The position numbers and the translations under genes are program-made. Shown here piece by piece: positions 16,683 through 26,581 of a stretch of DNA of 64,000 bases. Source of the stretch: Candidatus Vicinibacter proximus (GTDB taxonomy: Bacteria; Bacteroidota; Bacteroidia; Chitinophagales; Saprospiraceae); contig JADJOE010000003.1 of the NCBI GenBank assembly GCA_016713905.1, positions 682,001 through 746,000 of the forward strand. The letters run 5' to 3'. Every line of letters starts with the position of its first letter. The stretch's first letter is position 1. Under the pieces are notes generated by a model. The model saw only the letters and a list, made by a program, of their open reading frames with translations, had not been told where the DNA came from and searched no databases.

Positions 16683-16710
16683 CGCAAAATTTATAATCTT
16701 AGCTTAATTT

Positions 16711-17274
16711 ATGGCAACTACATCAGATATCAGAAATGGAATGTGCATGGATTACAACAACGACATTTTTGTCATTGTGGAATTCCAGCACGTCAAACCC
16801 GGAAAAGGAAATGCTTTCGTGCGGACCAGATTGAAAAGTATGACCTCAGGTAAGGTCATTGAGAATACTTTCGTCGCAGGACATACCATCAACGAAGTTA
16901 GAGTGGAAAGAAGAAAAGTTCAGTATCTTTACAAAGACGATATGGGCTATAATTTCATGAATTCAGAGACCTTTGAACAAGAGTCTTTGAGTGACAAGCT
17001 GATAGACAATGGCGAGTTCCTGAAAGAAGGAATGGAGATCGAAGTTTTGTATCATGCAGAGAAAAATACACCGCTTCTTGCTGAGCTTCCCGCGCATCTT
17101 GTGGTGGAAGTAACCTATACAGAGCCGGGTGTAAAAGGCAATACCGCCACCAACGCCATGAAGATGGCCACTATCGAGACCGGCGCGGAGATCAAAGTAC
17201 CTTTGTTTATCGAACAGGGCGAAAAAATTAAAGTGGATACCCGTACGAGAGAGTATATCGAACGAGTCAAATAA
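16711..17274 (+). CDS. efp: Elongation factor P
   Basis: The 187-residue length and three-domain layout are those of EF-P, which binds stalled ribosomes and helps peptide-bond formation at proline stretches. The N-terminal KOW-like domain includes FQHVKPGKGNAF; Lys32 at the tip of the loop corresponds to the residue that is modified or functional in other EF-P proteins. The OB domains follow, ending in GEKIKVDTRTREYIERVK, the conserved EF-P C-terminus. It starts an operon with accB 11 bases downstream, a gene order often seen in Bacteroidota. Confidence 0.95.
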   Translation: MATTSDIRNGMCMDYNNDIFVIVEFQHVKPGKGNAFVRTRLKSMTSGKVIENTFVAGHTINEVRVERRKVQYLYKDDMGYNFMNSETFEQESLSDKLIDNGEFLKEGMEIEVLYHAEKNTPLLAELPAHLVVEVTYTEPGVKGNTATNAMKMATIETGAEIKVPLFIEQGEKIKVDTRTREYIERVK

Positions 17275-17285
17275 AAACAAAAACA

Positions 17286-17771
17286 ATGAACTTTAAAGAA
17301 ATTCAAGAATTAATCCGCCTGGTGAGTAAATCCGATTTGGCTGAATTCAAGGTGAAGGATGGTGAGTTTGAGCTTTCTATAAAGACCCAGAAGGCTTTAA
17401 AAATGCCTGAAATGCAGGCCATCAGCTACCAACCTTCCTATACCATGCAGCCGACCCAGCATCAGGCCGCACCGGCACCTAAAGCCCTGGAAGCAACACC
17501 CACTTCGGCCGTCGCTCCAGAATCCGGTAAAAAACAAATCGAAATAAAATCTCCGATGGTGGGTACCTTCTATCGCTCCGGAGGTCCGGACAAACCACCT
17601 TTTGTTAAAGTGGGGGATAAGATCGAGTCCGGTAAGACGGTCTGCATCATTGAAGCCATGAAGCTCTTTAATGAAATTGAATCGGAGGTAAAGGGAACCA
17701 TCGTTAAAGTATGTGTGGAGGACGCATCACCGGTAGAATACGATCAGGTTTTATTTATTGTAGAGCCCTAA
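17286..17771 (+). CDS. accB: Biotin carboxyl carrier protein of acetyl-CoA carboxylase
   Basis: The 161-residue protein has the AccB layout: an N-terminal helical region (NFKEIQELIRLVSKSDLAEF), a Pro/Ala-rich linker (about 48-80) and a C-terminal biotinyl domain (about 83-161). Biotin is attached to Lys126 in IIEAMKLFNEIE; IKSPMVGTFYRS is the conserved start of the lobe. It carries carboxybiotin between biotin carboxylase and carboxyltransferase in the first step of fatty acid synthesis. accC follows 23 bases later; carboxyltransferase genes are not in the window. Confidence 0.95.
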   Translation: MNFKEIQELIRLVSKSDLAEFKVKDGEFELSIKTQKALKMPEMQAISYQPSYTMQPTQHQAAPAPKALEATPTSAVAPESGKKQIEIKSPMVGTFYRSGGPDKPPFVKVGDKIESGKTVCIIEAMKLFNEIESEVKGTIVKVCVEDASPVEYDQVLFIVEP

Positions 17772-17794
17772 TTTTTTAATCAGCATTTAGACGC

Positions 17795-19150
17795 ATGTTT
17801 CAAAAAATATTGATTGCCAATAGAGGCGAAATTGCCTTGAGGATTATCAGGACCTGTAAGGAAATGGGCATCAAGACGGTAGCGATTTATTCGACGGCCG
17901 ATCGGGAAAGCCTTCATGTGAGATTTGCAGACGAAGCGGTCTGTATTGGACCTCCTGCTTCTTCCCAGTCTTACCTCAACATCCCCAAGATCATGGCAGC
18001 TGTGGAAATTACCAATGCGGATGCGGTGCATCCTGGTTATGGATTCCTGGCAGAGAATGCGGAATTTGCAGAGATCTGCACCCAATATGGCGTAAAATTT
18101 ATCGGCCCCACACCGGATCAGATTCGTAAAATGGGGGATAAAATAACCGCCAAGGATACCATGATCAAATGTGGTGTTCCCGTTGTTCCCGGTTCTGAAG
18201 GATTGTTGAAAGACACCAAGCAGGGGAAAAAAGTGGCTGCTGAAATCGGTTATCCTGTCATTCTGAAAGCAACTGCCGGCGGTGGGGGAAAAGGTATGCG
18301 TATCGTGTGGAAGGAAGAGGAGTTTGAACATGCCTGGAATACGGCCCGTCAGGAGGCTAAAGCAGCTTTTACCAACGACGGAGTCTATATGGAAAAATAC
18401 GTGGAAGAACCACGGCACATAGAGTTTCAAATCGTAGGAGATCAGTATGGCAAAGTAGTCCATCTCTCAGAAAGAGATTGCTCCATCCAGCGACGTCATC
18501 AGAAGCTGGTGGAAGAAAGTCCGTCTCCTTTTATGACCCCTGAGTTGAGGGATAAAATGGGGGAAGCCGCAATTCTTGCCGGAAAAGCCATCAACTACGA
18601 AGGAGTCGGTACTGTCGAGTTTCTCGTGGACAAATACCGCAACTTTTACTTCATGGAGATGAATACCCGAATCCAGGTGGAACATCCAGTGACAGAAGAA
18701 GTAATCGATCATGACCTGATCAAAGAACAAATCAAAGTAGCTGCCGGAATTCCAATTTCCGGAAAGAATTATATCCCGAATCTGCACGCCATTGAGGTCA
18801 GAATCAATGCGGAAGACCCGTACAATGATTTCAGACCTTGCCCGGGTAAAATCACCACCCTGCATACTTCCAAAGGCCATGGAGTCCGTGTGGATACCCA
18901 CGTGTATTCCGGTTATACCGTTCCGCCATATTACGATTCCATGATTGCCAAACTCATCTGTAAGGCACAGACCCGCGAGGAATGCATTACGAAGATGGAG
19001 CGGGCATTGGATGAATTCATACTGGAAGGTATCAAGACGACCATCCCTTTTCACAAGCAGTTGATGAGGAATGAGGCTTTTAGATCAGGAGATTTTAACA
19101 CCGGATTCTTAAATACATTTGTTCTCGAACCAGAAAAACCAGGCAAGTAA
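17795..19150 (+). CDS. accC: Biotin carboxylase subunit of acetyl-CoA carboxylase
   Basis: The 451-residue protein is full length for AccC. It starts MFQKILIANRGEIALRIIRT and has the glycine-rich ATP loop AGGGGKGMRI (161-170), the HLSERDCSIQRRHQKLVEE region and MEMNTRIQVEHPVTE, which supply the metal, bicarbonate and biotin binding residues of the ATP-grasp fold. It carboxylates the biotin of AccB using ATP and bicarbonate. It is part of the efp-accB-accC operon. Confidence 0.96.
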   Translation: MFQKILIANRGEIALRIIRTCKEMGIKTVAIYSTADRESLHVRFADEAVCIGPPASSQSYLNIPKIMAAVEITNADAVHPGYGFLAENAEFAEICTQYGVKFIGPTPDQIRKMGDKITAKDTMIKCGVPVVPGSEGLLKDTKQGKKVAAEIGYPVILKATAGGGGKGMRIVWKEEEFEHAWNTARQEAKAAFTNDGVYMEKYVEEPRHIEFQIVGDQYGKVVHLSERDCSIQRRHQKLVEESPSPFMTPELRDKMGEAAILAGKAINYEGVGTVEFLVDKYRNFYFMEMNTRIQVEHPVTEEVIDHDLIKEQIKVAAGIPISGKNYIPNLHAIEVRINAEDPYNDFRPCPGKITTLHTSKGHGVRVDTHVYSGYTVPPYYDSMIAKLICKAQTREECITKMERALDEFILEGIKTTIPFHKQLMRNEAFRSGDFNTGFLNTFVLEPEKPGK

Positions 19151-19188
19151 TTCAATCAGTTTACCGCATATTTCCTTGATTCAATAGT

Positions 19189-21009
19189 TTGAAAGATTTT
19201 CTTAATTTCATCAGCCAGGTAGGAAAGTACAAGGGCCTGGTCATTCTGCATTTTGTTTGCTATCTGCTGACAGCGATATTTACAGTAGCATCCATACCTG
19301 CCATAATCCCTCTTTTTGAGATGTTATTCCAACAGGGTTTGGTTGTGCCGGAACCACCGGTGGACGCAGGAGGAGTAGCCGGATTGATCAGCCAACTAAA
19401 ATATGATTTTGCCAAATGGTTGTCCACCAAGGATAAGTCACAGGCGGTTTTCATCGTCTGTATTTGTATCGGATCCGTTTTTTTTCTGAAAAATTTGTTT
19501 CGCTATCTGGCCATTTATTTCATGACCCCGGTCAGGGCAGCCATGGTGAAAGATACCCGCAGTCGTTTATTTGCGAAAATGATGGATCTACCAATGTCCT
19601 TTTTTTCTGAAGAAAGAAAAGGGGATTTGATCGCTCGTATGACTGCGGATGTTCATGAAGTGGAATGGACTTTATTGGCGACTTTCGAGTCCTGGGTAAA
19701 AGATCCCTTGATCATTCTGGGCAGTATAGCTTTCATGCTGTACACGAGTCCGAGTCTTACTTTATTTGTACTGATACTTTTATTAGCAACTGCCTTCATC
19801 ATCGGTGGTATTTCGAGAACACTTAAGAAAAAATCGCTCAATGCACAGGAGGAATTTGGAGACTTAATTTCCTTGCAGGAGGAAAGTCTTGGTGGGCTTC
19901 GAGTGATTAAAGTATTCGCAGCTGAGTCCTACGTAAAATCCAGATTCGATGCCATCCTCGAGAAGTATAAAAACTTGCTCATCAACATCAACAGACGCAG
20001 GGAAATGGCTCCGCCTTTGTCTGAGTTTTTGGGAATTGTGATCGTTTGTTTGCTTCTGTCTTACGGTGCCTCGCTCGTTTTTTCCAATCAAATTGCCGCC
20101 TCCACTTTTTTAGCTTTTTTATATGCATTTTTCAATGTGATTGAGCCGTCCAAAATGTTGTCTGCATCTTATTTCAATGTGCAGAAAGGAGTGGCAGCCC
20201 TCAACCGAATTAATGAAATTCTGAACCTGGACATTAAAATAAAAAATGACGACCAGGCCATCACCAAAAAAAGCTTAGATTCGATCATAGAATTTGAAGA
20301 TGTTTCTTTTGTATACCCGAATGATCCAAAAGAAGTCCTCTCCGGAATCAACTTAAAAATACACAAGGGGCAGACCATCGCGCTCGTAGGGGCGAGTGGT
20401 TCGGGTAAGTCCACCATGGTAGATTTACTTGCAAGGTTTCATGATGTCAGCAGCGGTAGCATTCGCATAGACGGAGTGGACATCCGCAAGATTGAGGTGG
20501 AAGATTTGCGAAGACTTATGGGCATGGTGACCCAGGAACCTATATTGTTTAACGATTCGATTAAGAACAACGTGGAATTTGGTCAGAAAGGCAATTCAGA
20601 TGAACGAATCTGGGAAGTATTGAAATTGGCCAATGCCGCGGATTTTGTGGCAGAATCTTCCAAAAGCCTGGAATACAATATCGGCGATCGGGGCGTTAAA
20701 CTCAGTGGAGGCCAAAGGCAAAGGCTTACCATCGCCAGAGCAGTACTCAGAAATCCGGAAATCCTTATTCTCGACGAGGCTACTTCAGCGCTGGACTCGG
20801 CTTCGGAGACGCTGATCCAGGCGGCCCTTGAAGAGTTGTTGAAAAAACGCACGGCCATTGTAATTGCGCACCGATTGTCCACCATCCGGAATGCAGACCT
20901 GATCGTTGTACTGAAGGAAGGTCGGATCGTAGAGACCGGCACCCACGAAGAATTAATTAAATTTAACGGGGAATACAGTAACTTTGTATCCTTGCAATCA
21001 CTCCTCTAA
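19189..21009 (+). CDS. ABC exporter, fused permease-ATPase (MsbA-like)
   Basis: The 606-residue protein appears to start at a TTG (LKDFLNFISQVGKY) 38 bases after accC; no closer ATG fits. Six membrane helices lie in residues about 15-320, then a nucleotide-binding domain with Walker A VGASGSGKST, signature LSGGQRQRL, Walker B ILILDEATSALD and the His switch IAHRLST. This is the type IV exporter architecture of MsbA, which flips lipid A, and of many lipid or drug exporters; the actual cargo cannot be read. It works as a homodimer in the inner membrane and is likely co-transcribed with accBC and the next gene. Confidence 0.9.
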   Translation: MKDFLNFISQVGKYKGLVILHFVCYLLTAIFTVASIPAIIPLFEMLFQQGLVVPEPPVDAGGVAGLISQLKYDFAKWLSTKDKSQAVFIVCICIGSVFFLKNLFRYLAIYFMTPVRAAMVKDTRSRLFAKMMDLPMSFFSEERKGDLIARMTADVHEVEWTLLATFESWVKDPLIILGSIAFMLYTSPSLTLFVLILLLATAFIIGGISRTLKKKSLNAQEEFGDLISLQEESLGGLRVIKVFAAESYVKSRFDAILEKYKNLLININRRREMAPPLSEFLGIVIVCLLLSYGASLVFSNQIAASTFLAFLYAFFNVIEPSKMLSASYFNVQKGVAALNRINEILNLDIKIKNDDQAITKKSLDSIIEFEDVSFVYPNDPKEVLSGINLKIHKGQTIALVGASGSGKSTMVDLLARFHDVSSGSIRIDGVDIRKIEVEDLRRLMGMVTQEPILFNDSIKNNVEFGQKGNSDERIWEVLKLANAADFVAESSKSLEYNIGDRGVKLSGGQRQRLTIARAVLRNPEILILDEATSALDSASETLIQAALEELLKKRTAIVIAHRLSTIRNADLIVVLKEGRIVETGTHEELIKFNGEYSNFVSLQSLL

Positions 21010-21019
21010 ACTTACCTAC

Positions 21020-22150
21020 ATGCGATTAATTTTATCCCTTGCATTATCCATTTGTCTTTTTACATCTGCTTCCGCTCAGATCACCATCACCAACAAAGTA
21101 GTCCCTGTATTAGGGGATTCTTTTGCGTATGCCTTGGATACCAGCGTGCCATTCCTAGCACTTGGATTTCCAGCGGGAGATCAGGTTTGGGACCTAAGTT
21201 TTTTGCAAAATCAAGGAAGAAGATCCGAAGTTTATCGTGATCCTGCGCTTAGCCCTGCATATAACAGTTTTCCTACTGCCAATGCCATGTTAAGGACTAA
21301 TGCCAGAGAAACATTTTATCGCCTGAGCGCTAATAAAGTTGAAGAATTGGGTTTTGCCAACAGGGCAGGAGGTCCAATTCCGGGATTTAATCAACCGACC
21401 GTCTATTCAAAAGCGGTTACTGTCTTCAATACGCCCACTACTTTTGGCAGTACACTGAATTATAAAACAGATGTAACCATTCCATTTCCTGCCAGCTTTG
21501 TACCGGATAGTTTGCTGAGCCAGATTCCGGGGCCAATCAAACCGGATTCTTTTAGAATCAGATTGACTACTGATGTAGAGCGACTTTCTGATGCCTGGGG
21601 AAAAGTGAAACTCCCTCTAAAAACCTGGGATGTCATCCGTGAGAAAGTAACGACCAATACCACTTTTGCCATAGATGCGCGTCTGGGACTGCTTGGATGG
21701 CAGGACATTACAGCCTTTGCAGGGGCTTTTGTGGGAGGATTGATTCCAACCGGAAAAAATGTTTCTTATGCCTTCAGAAGCAACGAGTCCAAGGGTCTGA
21801 TTGCCCTGGTTAGCACGGATACTTCCGGCAATGTAGTCAGCATTCAATATAAGCCCAACACTACTGAAGTGGCGAGCAGAGATCTTACTGCAGCTGCCGA
21901 ACAATTCGAACTTAAGAATTCCATCATCCAGGACAAAATTCAAATTCTTTGTACCAATGCAGAGACAGGTAACTGGCAATTGAATGTGTTCAGCAACGAT
22001 GGTAAGAATTTGTACAATCAGTCTGTTGAGGTACAGGAAGGAAAAGTTTTGGATATTGATCTCAAGAACCTGCCTCAGGGAAGTTTTCAGCTGTTGCTGG
22101 TAAAACCAGGCACCAATAATTTTTGGAGAAGCACATTTGCAAGAAGCTAG
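21020..22150 (+). CDS. Secreted protein, possible atypical T9SS tail
   Basis: I chose the ATG at 21020, which gives a clean signal peptide (MRLILSLALSICLFTSASAQ) and a 10-base gap after the ABC exporter; an upstream frame extension would overlap that gene. The 376-residue protein is beta-rich and Thr/Ser/Asn-rich. Its last 80 residues (WQLNVFSNDGKNLYNQSVEVQEGK, DLKNLPQGSFQLLLV) resemble a T9SS sorting fold but lack the usual YPNP start. It is probably exported to the surface. I recognise no catalytic domain. Confidence 0.7.
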   Translation: MRLILSLALSICLFTSASAQITITNKVVPVLGDSFAYALDTSVPFLALGFPAGDQVWDLSFLQNQGRRSEVYRDPALSPAYNSFPTANAMLRTNARETFYRLSANKVEELGFANRAGGPIPGFNQPTVYSKAVTVFNTPTTFGSTLNYKTDVTIPFPASFVPDSLLSQIPGPIKPDSFRIRLTTDVERLSDAWGKVKLPLKTWDVIREKVTTNTTFAIDARLGLLGWQDITAFAGAFVGGLIPTGKNVSYAFRSNESKGLIALVSTDTSGNVVSIQYKPNTTEVASRDLTAAAEQFELKNSIIQDKIQILCTNAETGNWQLNVFSNDGKNLYNQSVEVQEGKVLDIDLKNLPQGSFQLLLVKPGTNNFWRSTFARS

Positions 22151-22302
22151 TCTCTCATGCAGTTTTCTTTGTTACCATTTTCGTCATTCCTGCACCTGGG
22201 GATTACCTAAGATTCATTTTGTAAAATTTTTCATCACGATGATATAAAATTAGACTTGCTTAGCATATCTTTACATATTATTAGATAAACCAATATGATA
22301 AT

Positions 22303-23136
22303 ATGAATAACATTGTAAGTCAACGTTTTATTCAATGTTATCAGGAGTTGATTGATACCCATCAACTTCGTTCTGCCAGACAGTTTGCCGTTGCACTCGA
22401 ATCCTACCCCCAGACTTTTAATGAAATCCTGAAATTACGACGGGACGTAAGTTTGGAATTGGTGCAAAAAGCGGTAGAGGTTTATCATTTCAATCCTCAT
22501 TTCCTTTTTACCGGAACAGGGCCAAAAATTCTTAAAGTGGATACCGGCCAGGATCTTTCCATTCTGACTATTGTCGCCGACCACGAGAACAAGGAACAGA
22601 TTGTTCATGTGCCGATGGTGGCACAGGCCGGTTATAGTGGAAGATTTTCAGATCCGGTGTACATCCATGAATTGCCACGGTATAACTTACCGGATTTTAA
22701 ATTCAAGACAGATGGTACCATGCGTTCCTTTGAAGTCAGCGGAGAAAGTATGGATCCTACACTGATGCAGGGTGATTTAATCATTTGTGCTTATGTTCAT
22801 CCTTTCCATTGGGAAAAACAAATCAGGGACAATAAATTATATGTGTTCGTTAGTCATACCGATGTTGTGGTAAAGCGTCCTACCAATCTGCTCCGAACCG
22901 AACGTAAATTGTTACTCCATTCGGACAATACAAATTTTAATTCTTACGCACTCGAAGCGGATAAGATAAAAGAGGTCTGGCAGGTTAAAGCCAGAATCAG
23001 TACCCATTTAGATCCACCCTCCAACAAAAATCAGGGACTGGAACAAGTTGTGGATCAACTTAAAACCATGATTTTACAGCAAAGTCAGGTGCTGGAAGAA
23101 ATTCTGGAAAAAGTAGAAGCAGAACCGGTACAATAA
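22303..23136 (+). CDS. S24/LexA-fold transcriptional regulator
   Basis: The 277-residue protein has an N-terminal helical region (about 1-65; SARQFAVALESYPQTFNEIL fits a helix-turn-helix) and a C-terminal S24 peptidase domain. Catalytic Ser149 lies in VSGESMDPTLMQGDLI and Lys191 in VVVKRP. An Ala109-Gly110 pair in VAQAGYSG is placed as in self-cleaving repressors. The tail (about 245-277) is a predicted helix. Such proteins repress stress or prophage genes until cleaved. No phage or SOS gene is adjacent, so the target is unknown; autoregulation is plausible. Confidence 0.82.
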   Translation: MNNIVSQRFIQCYQELIDTHQLRSARQFAVALESYPQTFNEILKLRRDVSLELVQKAVEVYHFNPHFLFTGTGPKILKVDTGQDLSILTIVADHENKEQIVHVPMVAQAGYSGRFSDPVYIHELPRYNLPDFKFKTDGTMRSFEVSGESMDPTLMQGDLIICAYVHPFHWEKQIRDNKLYVFVSHTDVVVKRPTNLLRTERKLLLHSDNTNFNSYALEADKIKEVWQVKARISTHLDPPSNKNQGLEQVVDQLKTMILQQSQVLEEILEKVEAEPVQ

Positions 23137-23200
23137 TTCTTTTCTCGCCTTTTATTTTCATTTACGAATATCTTCGTACATTCGCCGATAAAATAATTTT

Positions 23201-26200
23201 ATGAAAAAAATATTCAGTTTTTTCTTTTTTGTCAGCTGTCTGATGATGCTCCGTGCACAAGAAAGCAGGTTGCTGAGATTTCCAACTATTTATGGAGACA
23301 ACGTTTGTTTTACTTATGCAGGTAATTTGTACACTTGCAATGCCAATGGCGGTACAGCAAGAAGATTAACCGATCATGAAGGAGTGGAAATATTCTCAAA
23401 ATATTCTCCGGACGGTTCGAAAATAGCCTATACGGCACAGTATGATGGTAATTCGGAGGTATATGTGATGCCGGCCGAAGGTGGAATTCCACAAAGGGTT
23501 ACGTTCACCGCCACATTGAACAGAGATGATGTCTCTGATCGTATGGGACCCAACAACATCTGTATGGGATGGAAGGACAAGGAAACCATTATCTATCGCT
23601 CCAGATGGCGAGATTTCAACGACTGGAAAGGTCAACTATATACTGCTAATATCAATGGTTCTATGCCGGAACAATTGCCATTTCCTCATGGTGGATTTTG
23701 CAGTTATTCACCGGATAAAAAGAAGATAGCTTTCAACAGAGTTTTCAGGGAATTCAGGACCTGGAAACGTTACAGAGGTGGACAGGCGGATGAAATTTGG
23801 ATCTATGATTTTGCTTCCAAACAAACCACCAAAATTACAGACAATGATGCACAGGATATCATCCCGATGTGGGCTGGAAACAAAGTCTATTATGTTTCTG
23901 ATCGCGATAAAAGAATGAACATTTTTGTATACGATTTTACGACCAAGCAAACCAAAAAACTTACAGAATTTAAAGAATTCGATGTGAAGTTTCCTTCGCT
24001 TGGAGACAAGGCCATTGTCTTTGAAAATGGCGGGTACATTTATAAACTTAATTTAAGTAACGACAAGGTGGAGAAAATCAGCATTCAGATCAATGAAGAT
24101 TTTTCCATGGGCAGAAATAAAATCGTTTCCGTTAAGGAAAATATTTTTAGTTGGGATCTTTCTTCAGATGGCAACCGTGCTTGTTTCTCTGCCAGAGGAG
24201 ATATTTATACCGTCCCCGCAAAAAATGGTGCGATCAGAAATCTTACTGCAAGCTCTAATGCACACGAAAGAGATTTGGCCTGGTCACCGGATGGTAAATA
24301 CATCGGTTACATCAGTGATGTCACCGGAGAAGATGAAGTCTACATCATTCCTTCCAATGGAATAGGTGCCGCCGAACAACTGACACAAAAAGGTAAATGT
24401 TATAAGTATGGGATGGCATGGTCACCGGATGGTACCAAAATAGCCTACAGTGACCGCAATCAGAAATTGTATTACGTAGACATTAAAACAAAAAAAGAAG
24501 AGGTTGTCGCCTCTTCAGAAGTCTTTGAAATAAGAGATTACAATTGGTCACCCGACAGTAAATATTTAGCGTACACCAACCCGGTCAGAAAAGGAAATTC
24601 GGTCATCCATATTTACGCCTTGGAAGATAAATCTACCCATCCGGTAACCGAACCATGGTTTGATTCTTCAAGTCCTTGTTTCAGTTCGGATGGAAAGTAT
24701 TTGTATTTTGTTTCCCAAAGAACATTCAGCCCATCGTACAATAACCTGGAGTGGAATCACGCATATTTTGATCTTTCAAAAGTGTACATGGTCACACTCA
24801 GATCCAATACAAAAAATCCTTTTGCACCAAAATCGGATGAAGTAACGGTCAGAGATTTATCTAAAAAAGAAGAAAAGAAAGAAGAGAAAAAATCCGATAA
24901 AAATTCTGACAGCACTAAGGTGTCCGGAATTGATTTCTTTGGTATAGAAAACAGGGTAATTGAGATTCCGGGGCCCGGTGGAAATTATTTTGGTTTGCAA
25001 TCAGTAGAGGATAAAATCTATTATTTCAAATCGTCCATGAGAGAACCAAACAAATTGGTTATGTATGATTTGAAGGCACAGAAAGAAACAGAAATCAGCG
25101 ATAAAACAAGAGCCTACACCATCAGTGCAGACACTAAAAAAATGATGATCTTATCCGGAGAGAATTATTACATTGTGGATCTTCCTTCGGCTAAAGTTAC
25201 ACTGGAGTCTGCACTGAATCTTTCAGATATGAAAACCATGGTAGACCGCAAGGCAGAATTCAAACAAATTTATTTTGAATGTTGGCGACAAATGAGAGAT
25301 TTCTTCTATGATCCGGGAATGCATGGTGTGAATTGGGAGAAATTAAGAGACCAGTATGCTGAATTGCTACCTTATGTAAATACGCGTATTGATCTTACCT
25401 ACATCATAGGCGAACTGATCGGAGAATTAAATTGTGGTCACGCTTATGTAGGTGGTGGTGATTATGTAAAAGCAGATCGCATTCCGATGGGCTTACTTGG
25501 AGGAACACTTTCAAAAGATAAATCCGGTTATTTCCGTATAGATAAAATTTTCAAAAGCCAGAATTGGGATAAGAATGTTCGTGCACCACTTACAGAAATT
25601 GGAGTAGATGCAAAAGAGGGTGATTATATCCTTGCAGTGAATGGCGTTTCTACCAAAAATGTAAGCAACATTTATTCTATGCTGATTGGTAAAGCAAATA
25701 AACAAATCACTTTGAAATTAAACTCTGCAGCTTCAGAAACTGGCGCTCGCGAGGTAACTGTAATACCAATTGCGGATGAGCAGAAATTAATTTACTACAC
25801 CTGGGTACAAAACAACATCGAAAAAGTAAACAAAGCCACCGGCGGCAGAGTAGGCTACCTGCACATCCCAAATATGGGACCAGAAGGTTTGAACGAATTT
25901 GCTAAATATTTTTACGCTCAGTTGTATAAGGAGGGTTTGATTATAGATGACCGTGGCAATGGTGGAGGTAATGTTTCTCCTATGATTATTGAGAGATTAA
26001 AACGTGAACCGGTTCAAGTGACCAAGGCAAGAAATGCTGCTCCGGTCTTCGAACCGGCGGATCAGGTCATAGGCCCTAAAGTAGCTTTGATAGATGAATA
26101 TTCTGCAAGTGACGGAGATATTTTTGCCTACAGATTTCAGAAATCTAAACTTGGACCTGTGATTGGTAAACGTTCATGGGGTGGTGTAGTAGGCATTAGA

Positions 26201-26446
26201 GGAACGCTTCCGATCGTAGACGGAGGAATTTTGAATAGGCCGGAATTCTCAAGATACGATGTGGAAGGAAAGCGTTGGGAAATCGAAGGCCATGGAGTAG
26301 ATCCGGACATTGTAGTCGACAACGATCCTGCAAAGGAGTTTATGGGAGAAGACCAGCAACTCAATGAAGCCATCCGCTACATCATGGATCAAATGAAAAA
26401 CAAACAATTCAAAGAACCCGCTCCGCCGCCATTTCCGGTGAAGTAA
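23201..26446 (+). CDS. Tricorn-like S41 protease with N-terminal propellers
   Basis: The 1081-residue protein has a signal peptide (MKKIFSFFFFVSCLMMLRAQ), then two TolB-like/tricorn propeller regions (about 25-520) with repeated YSPDGSKIAY/WSPDGKYIGY blades. A charged linker of Lys/Glu/Ser (about 555-575) follows, then a tricorn C1-like domain (about 680-740), a PDZ domain (about 750-850) and an S41 peptidase core with DDRGNGGGNVSPM and DEYSASDGDIFAY, whose Ser is the nucleophile. The likely catalytic His is in NCGHAYVGG. It is a periplasmic or surface oligomeric protease that degrades peptides. Confidence 0.92.
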   Translation: MKKIFSFFFFVSCLMMLRAQESRLLRFPTIYGDNVCFTYAGNLYTCNANGGTARRLTDHEGVEIFSKYSPDGSKIAYTAQYDGNSEVYVMPAEGGIPQRVTFTATLNRDDVSDRMGPNNICMGWKDKETIIYRSRWRDFNDWKGQLYTANINGSMPEQLPFPHGGFCSYSPDKKKIAFNRVFREFRTWKRYRGGQADEIWIYDFASKQTTKITDNDAQDIIPMWAGNKVYYVSDRDKRMNIFVYDFTTKQTKKLTEFKEFDVKFPSLGDKAIVFENGGYIYKLNLSNDKVEKISIQINEDFSMGRNKIVSVKENIFSWDLSSDGNRACFSARGDIYTVPAKNGAIRNLTASSNAHERDLAWSPDGKYIGYISDVTGEDEVYIIPSNGIGAAEQLTQKGKCYKYGMAWSPDGTKIAYSDRNQKLYYVDIKTKKEEVVASSEVFEIRDYNWSPDSKYLAYTNPVRKGNSVIHIYALEDKSTHPVTEPWFDSSSPCFSSDGKYLYFVSQRTFSPSYNNLEWNHAYFDLSKVYMVTLRSNTKNPFAPKSDEVTVRDLSKKEEKKEEKKSDKNSDSTKVSGIDFFGIENRVIEIPGPGGNYFGLQSVEDKIYYFKSSMREPNKLVMYDLKAQKETEISDKTRAYTISADTKKMMILSGENYYIVDLPSAKVTLESALNLSDMKTMVDRKAEFKQIYFECWRQMRDFFYDPGMHGVNWEKLRDQYAELLPYVNTRIDLTYIIGELIGELNCGHAYVGGGDYVKADRIPMGLLGGTLSKDKSGYFRIDKIFKSQNWDKNVRAPLTEIGVDAKEGDYILAVNGVSTKNVSNIYSMLIGKANKQITLKLNSAASETGAREVTVIPIADEQKLIYYTWVQNNIEKVNKATGGRVGYLHIPNMGPEGLNEFAKYFYAQLYKEGLIIDDRGNGGGNVSPMIIERLKREPVQVTKARNAAPVFEPADQVIGPKVALIDEYSASDGDIFAYRFQKSKLGPVIGKRSWGGVVGIRGTLPIVDGGILNRPEFSRYDVEGKRWEIEGHGVDPDIVVDNDPAKEFMGEDQQLNEAIRYIMDQMKNKQFKEPAPPPFPVK

Positions 26447-26467
26447 AATTGATTTTATAAAATTTTA

Positions 26468-26504
26468 AAAACCTCAGACAAAGTCGTTTTGTCTGAGGTT
26501 TTTT
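26468..26504 (+). terminator. Rho-independent terminator after the tricorn-like gene
   Basis: AACCTCAGACAAA at 26470-26482 pairs perfectly with TTTGTCTGAGGTT at 26488-26500 and is followed by T residues to 26504. The A-run on the other side could also make it work on the opposite strand. Confidence 0.9.
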
Positions 26505-26581
26505 ATGTTTGGTCGATATCTTTAAACTTAGACGAACCAAGTCCTTAGGTTTGCTGTTGTTCTGTATCTTAATCCAGCTCT

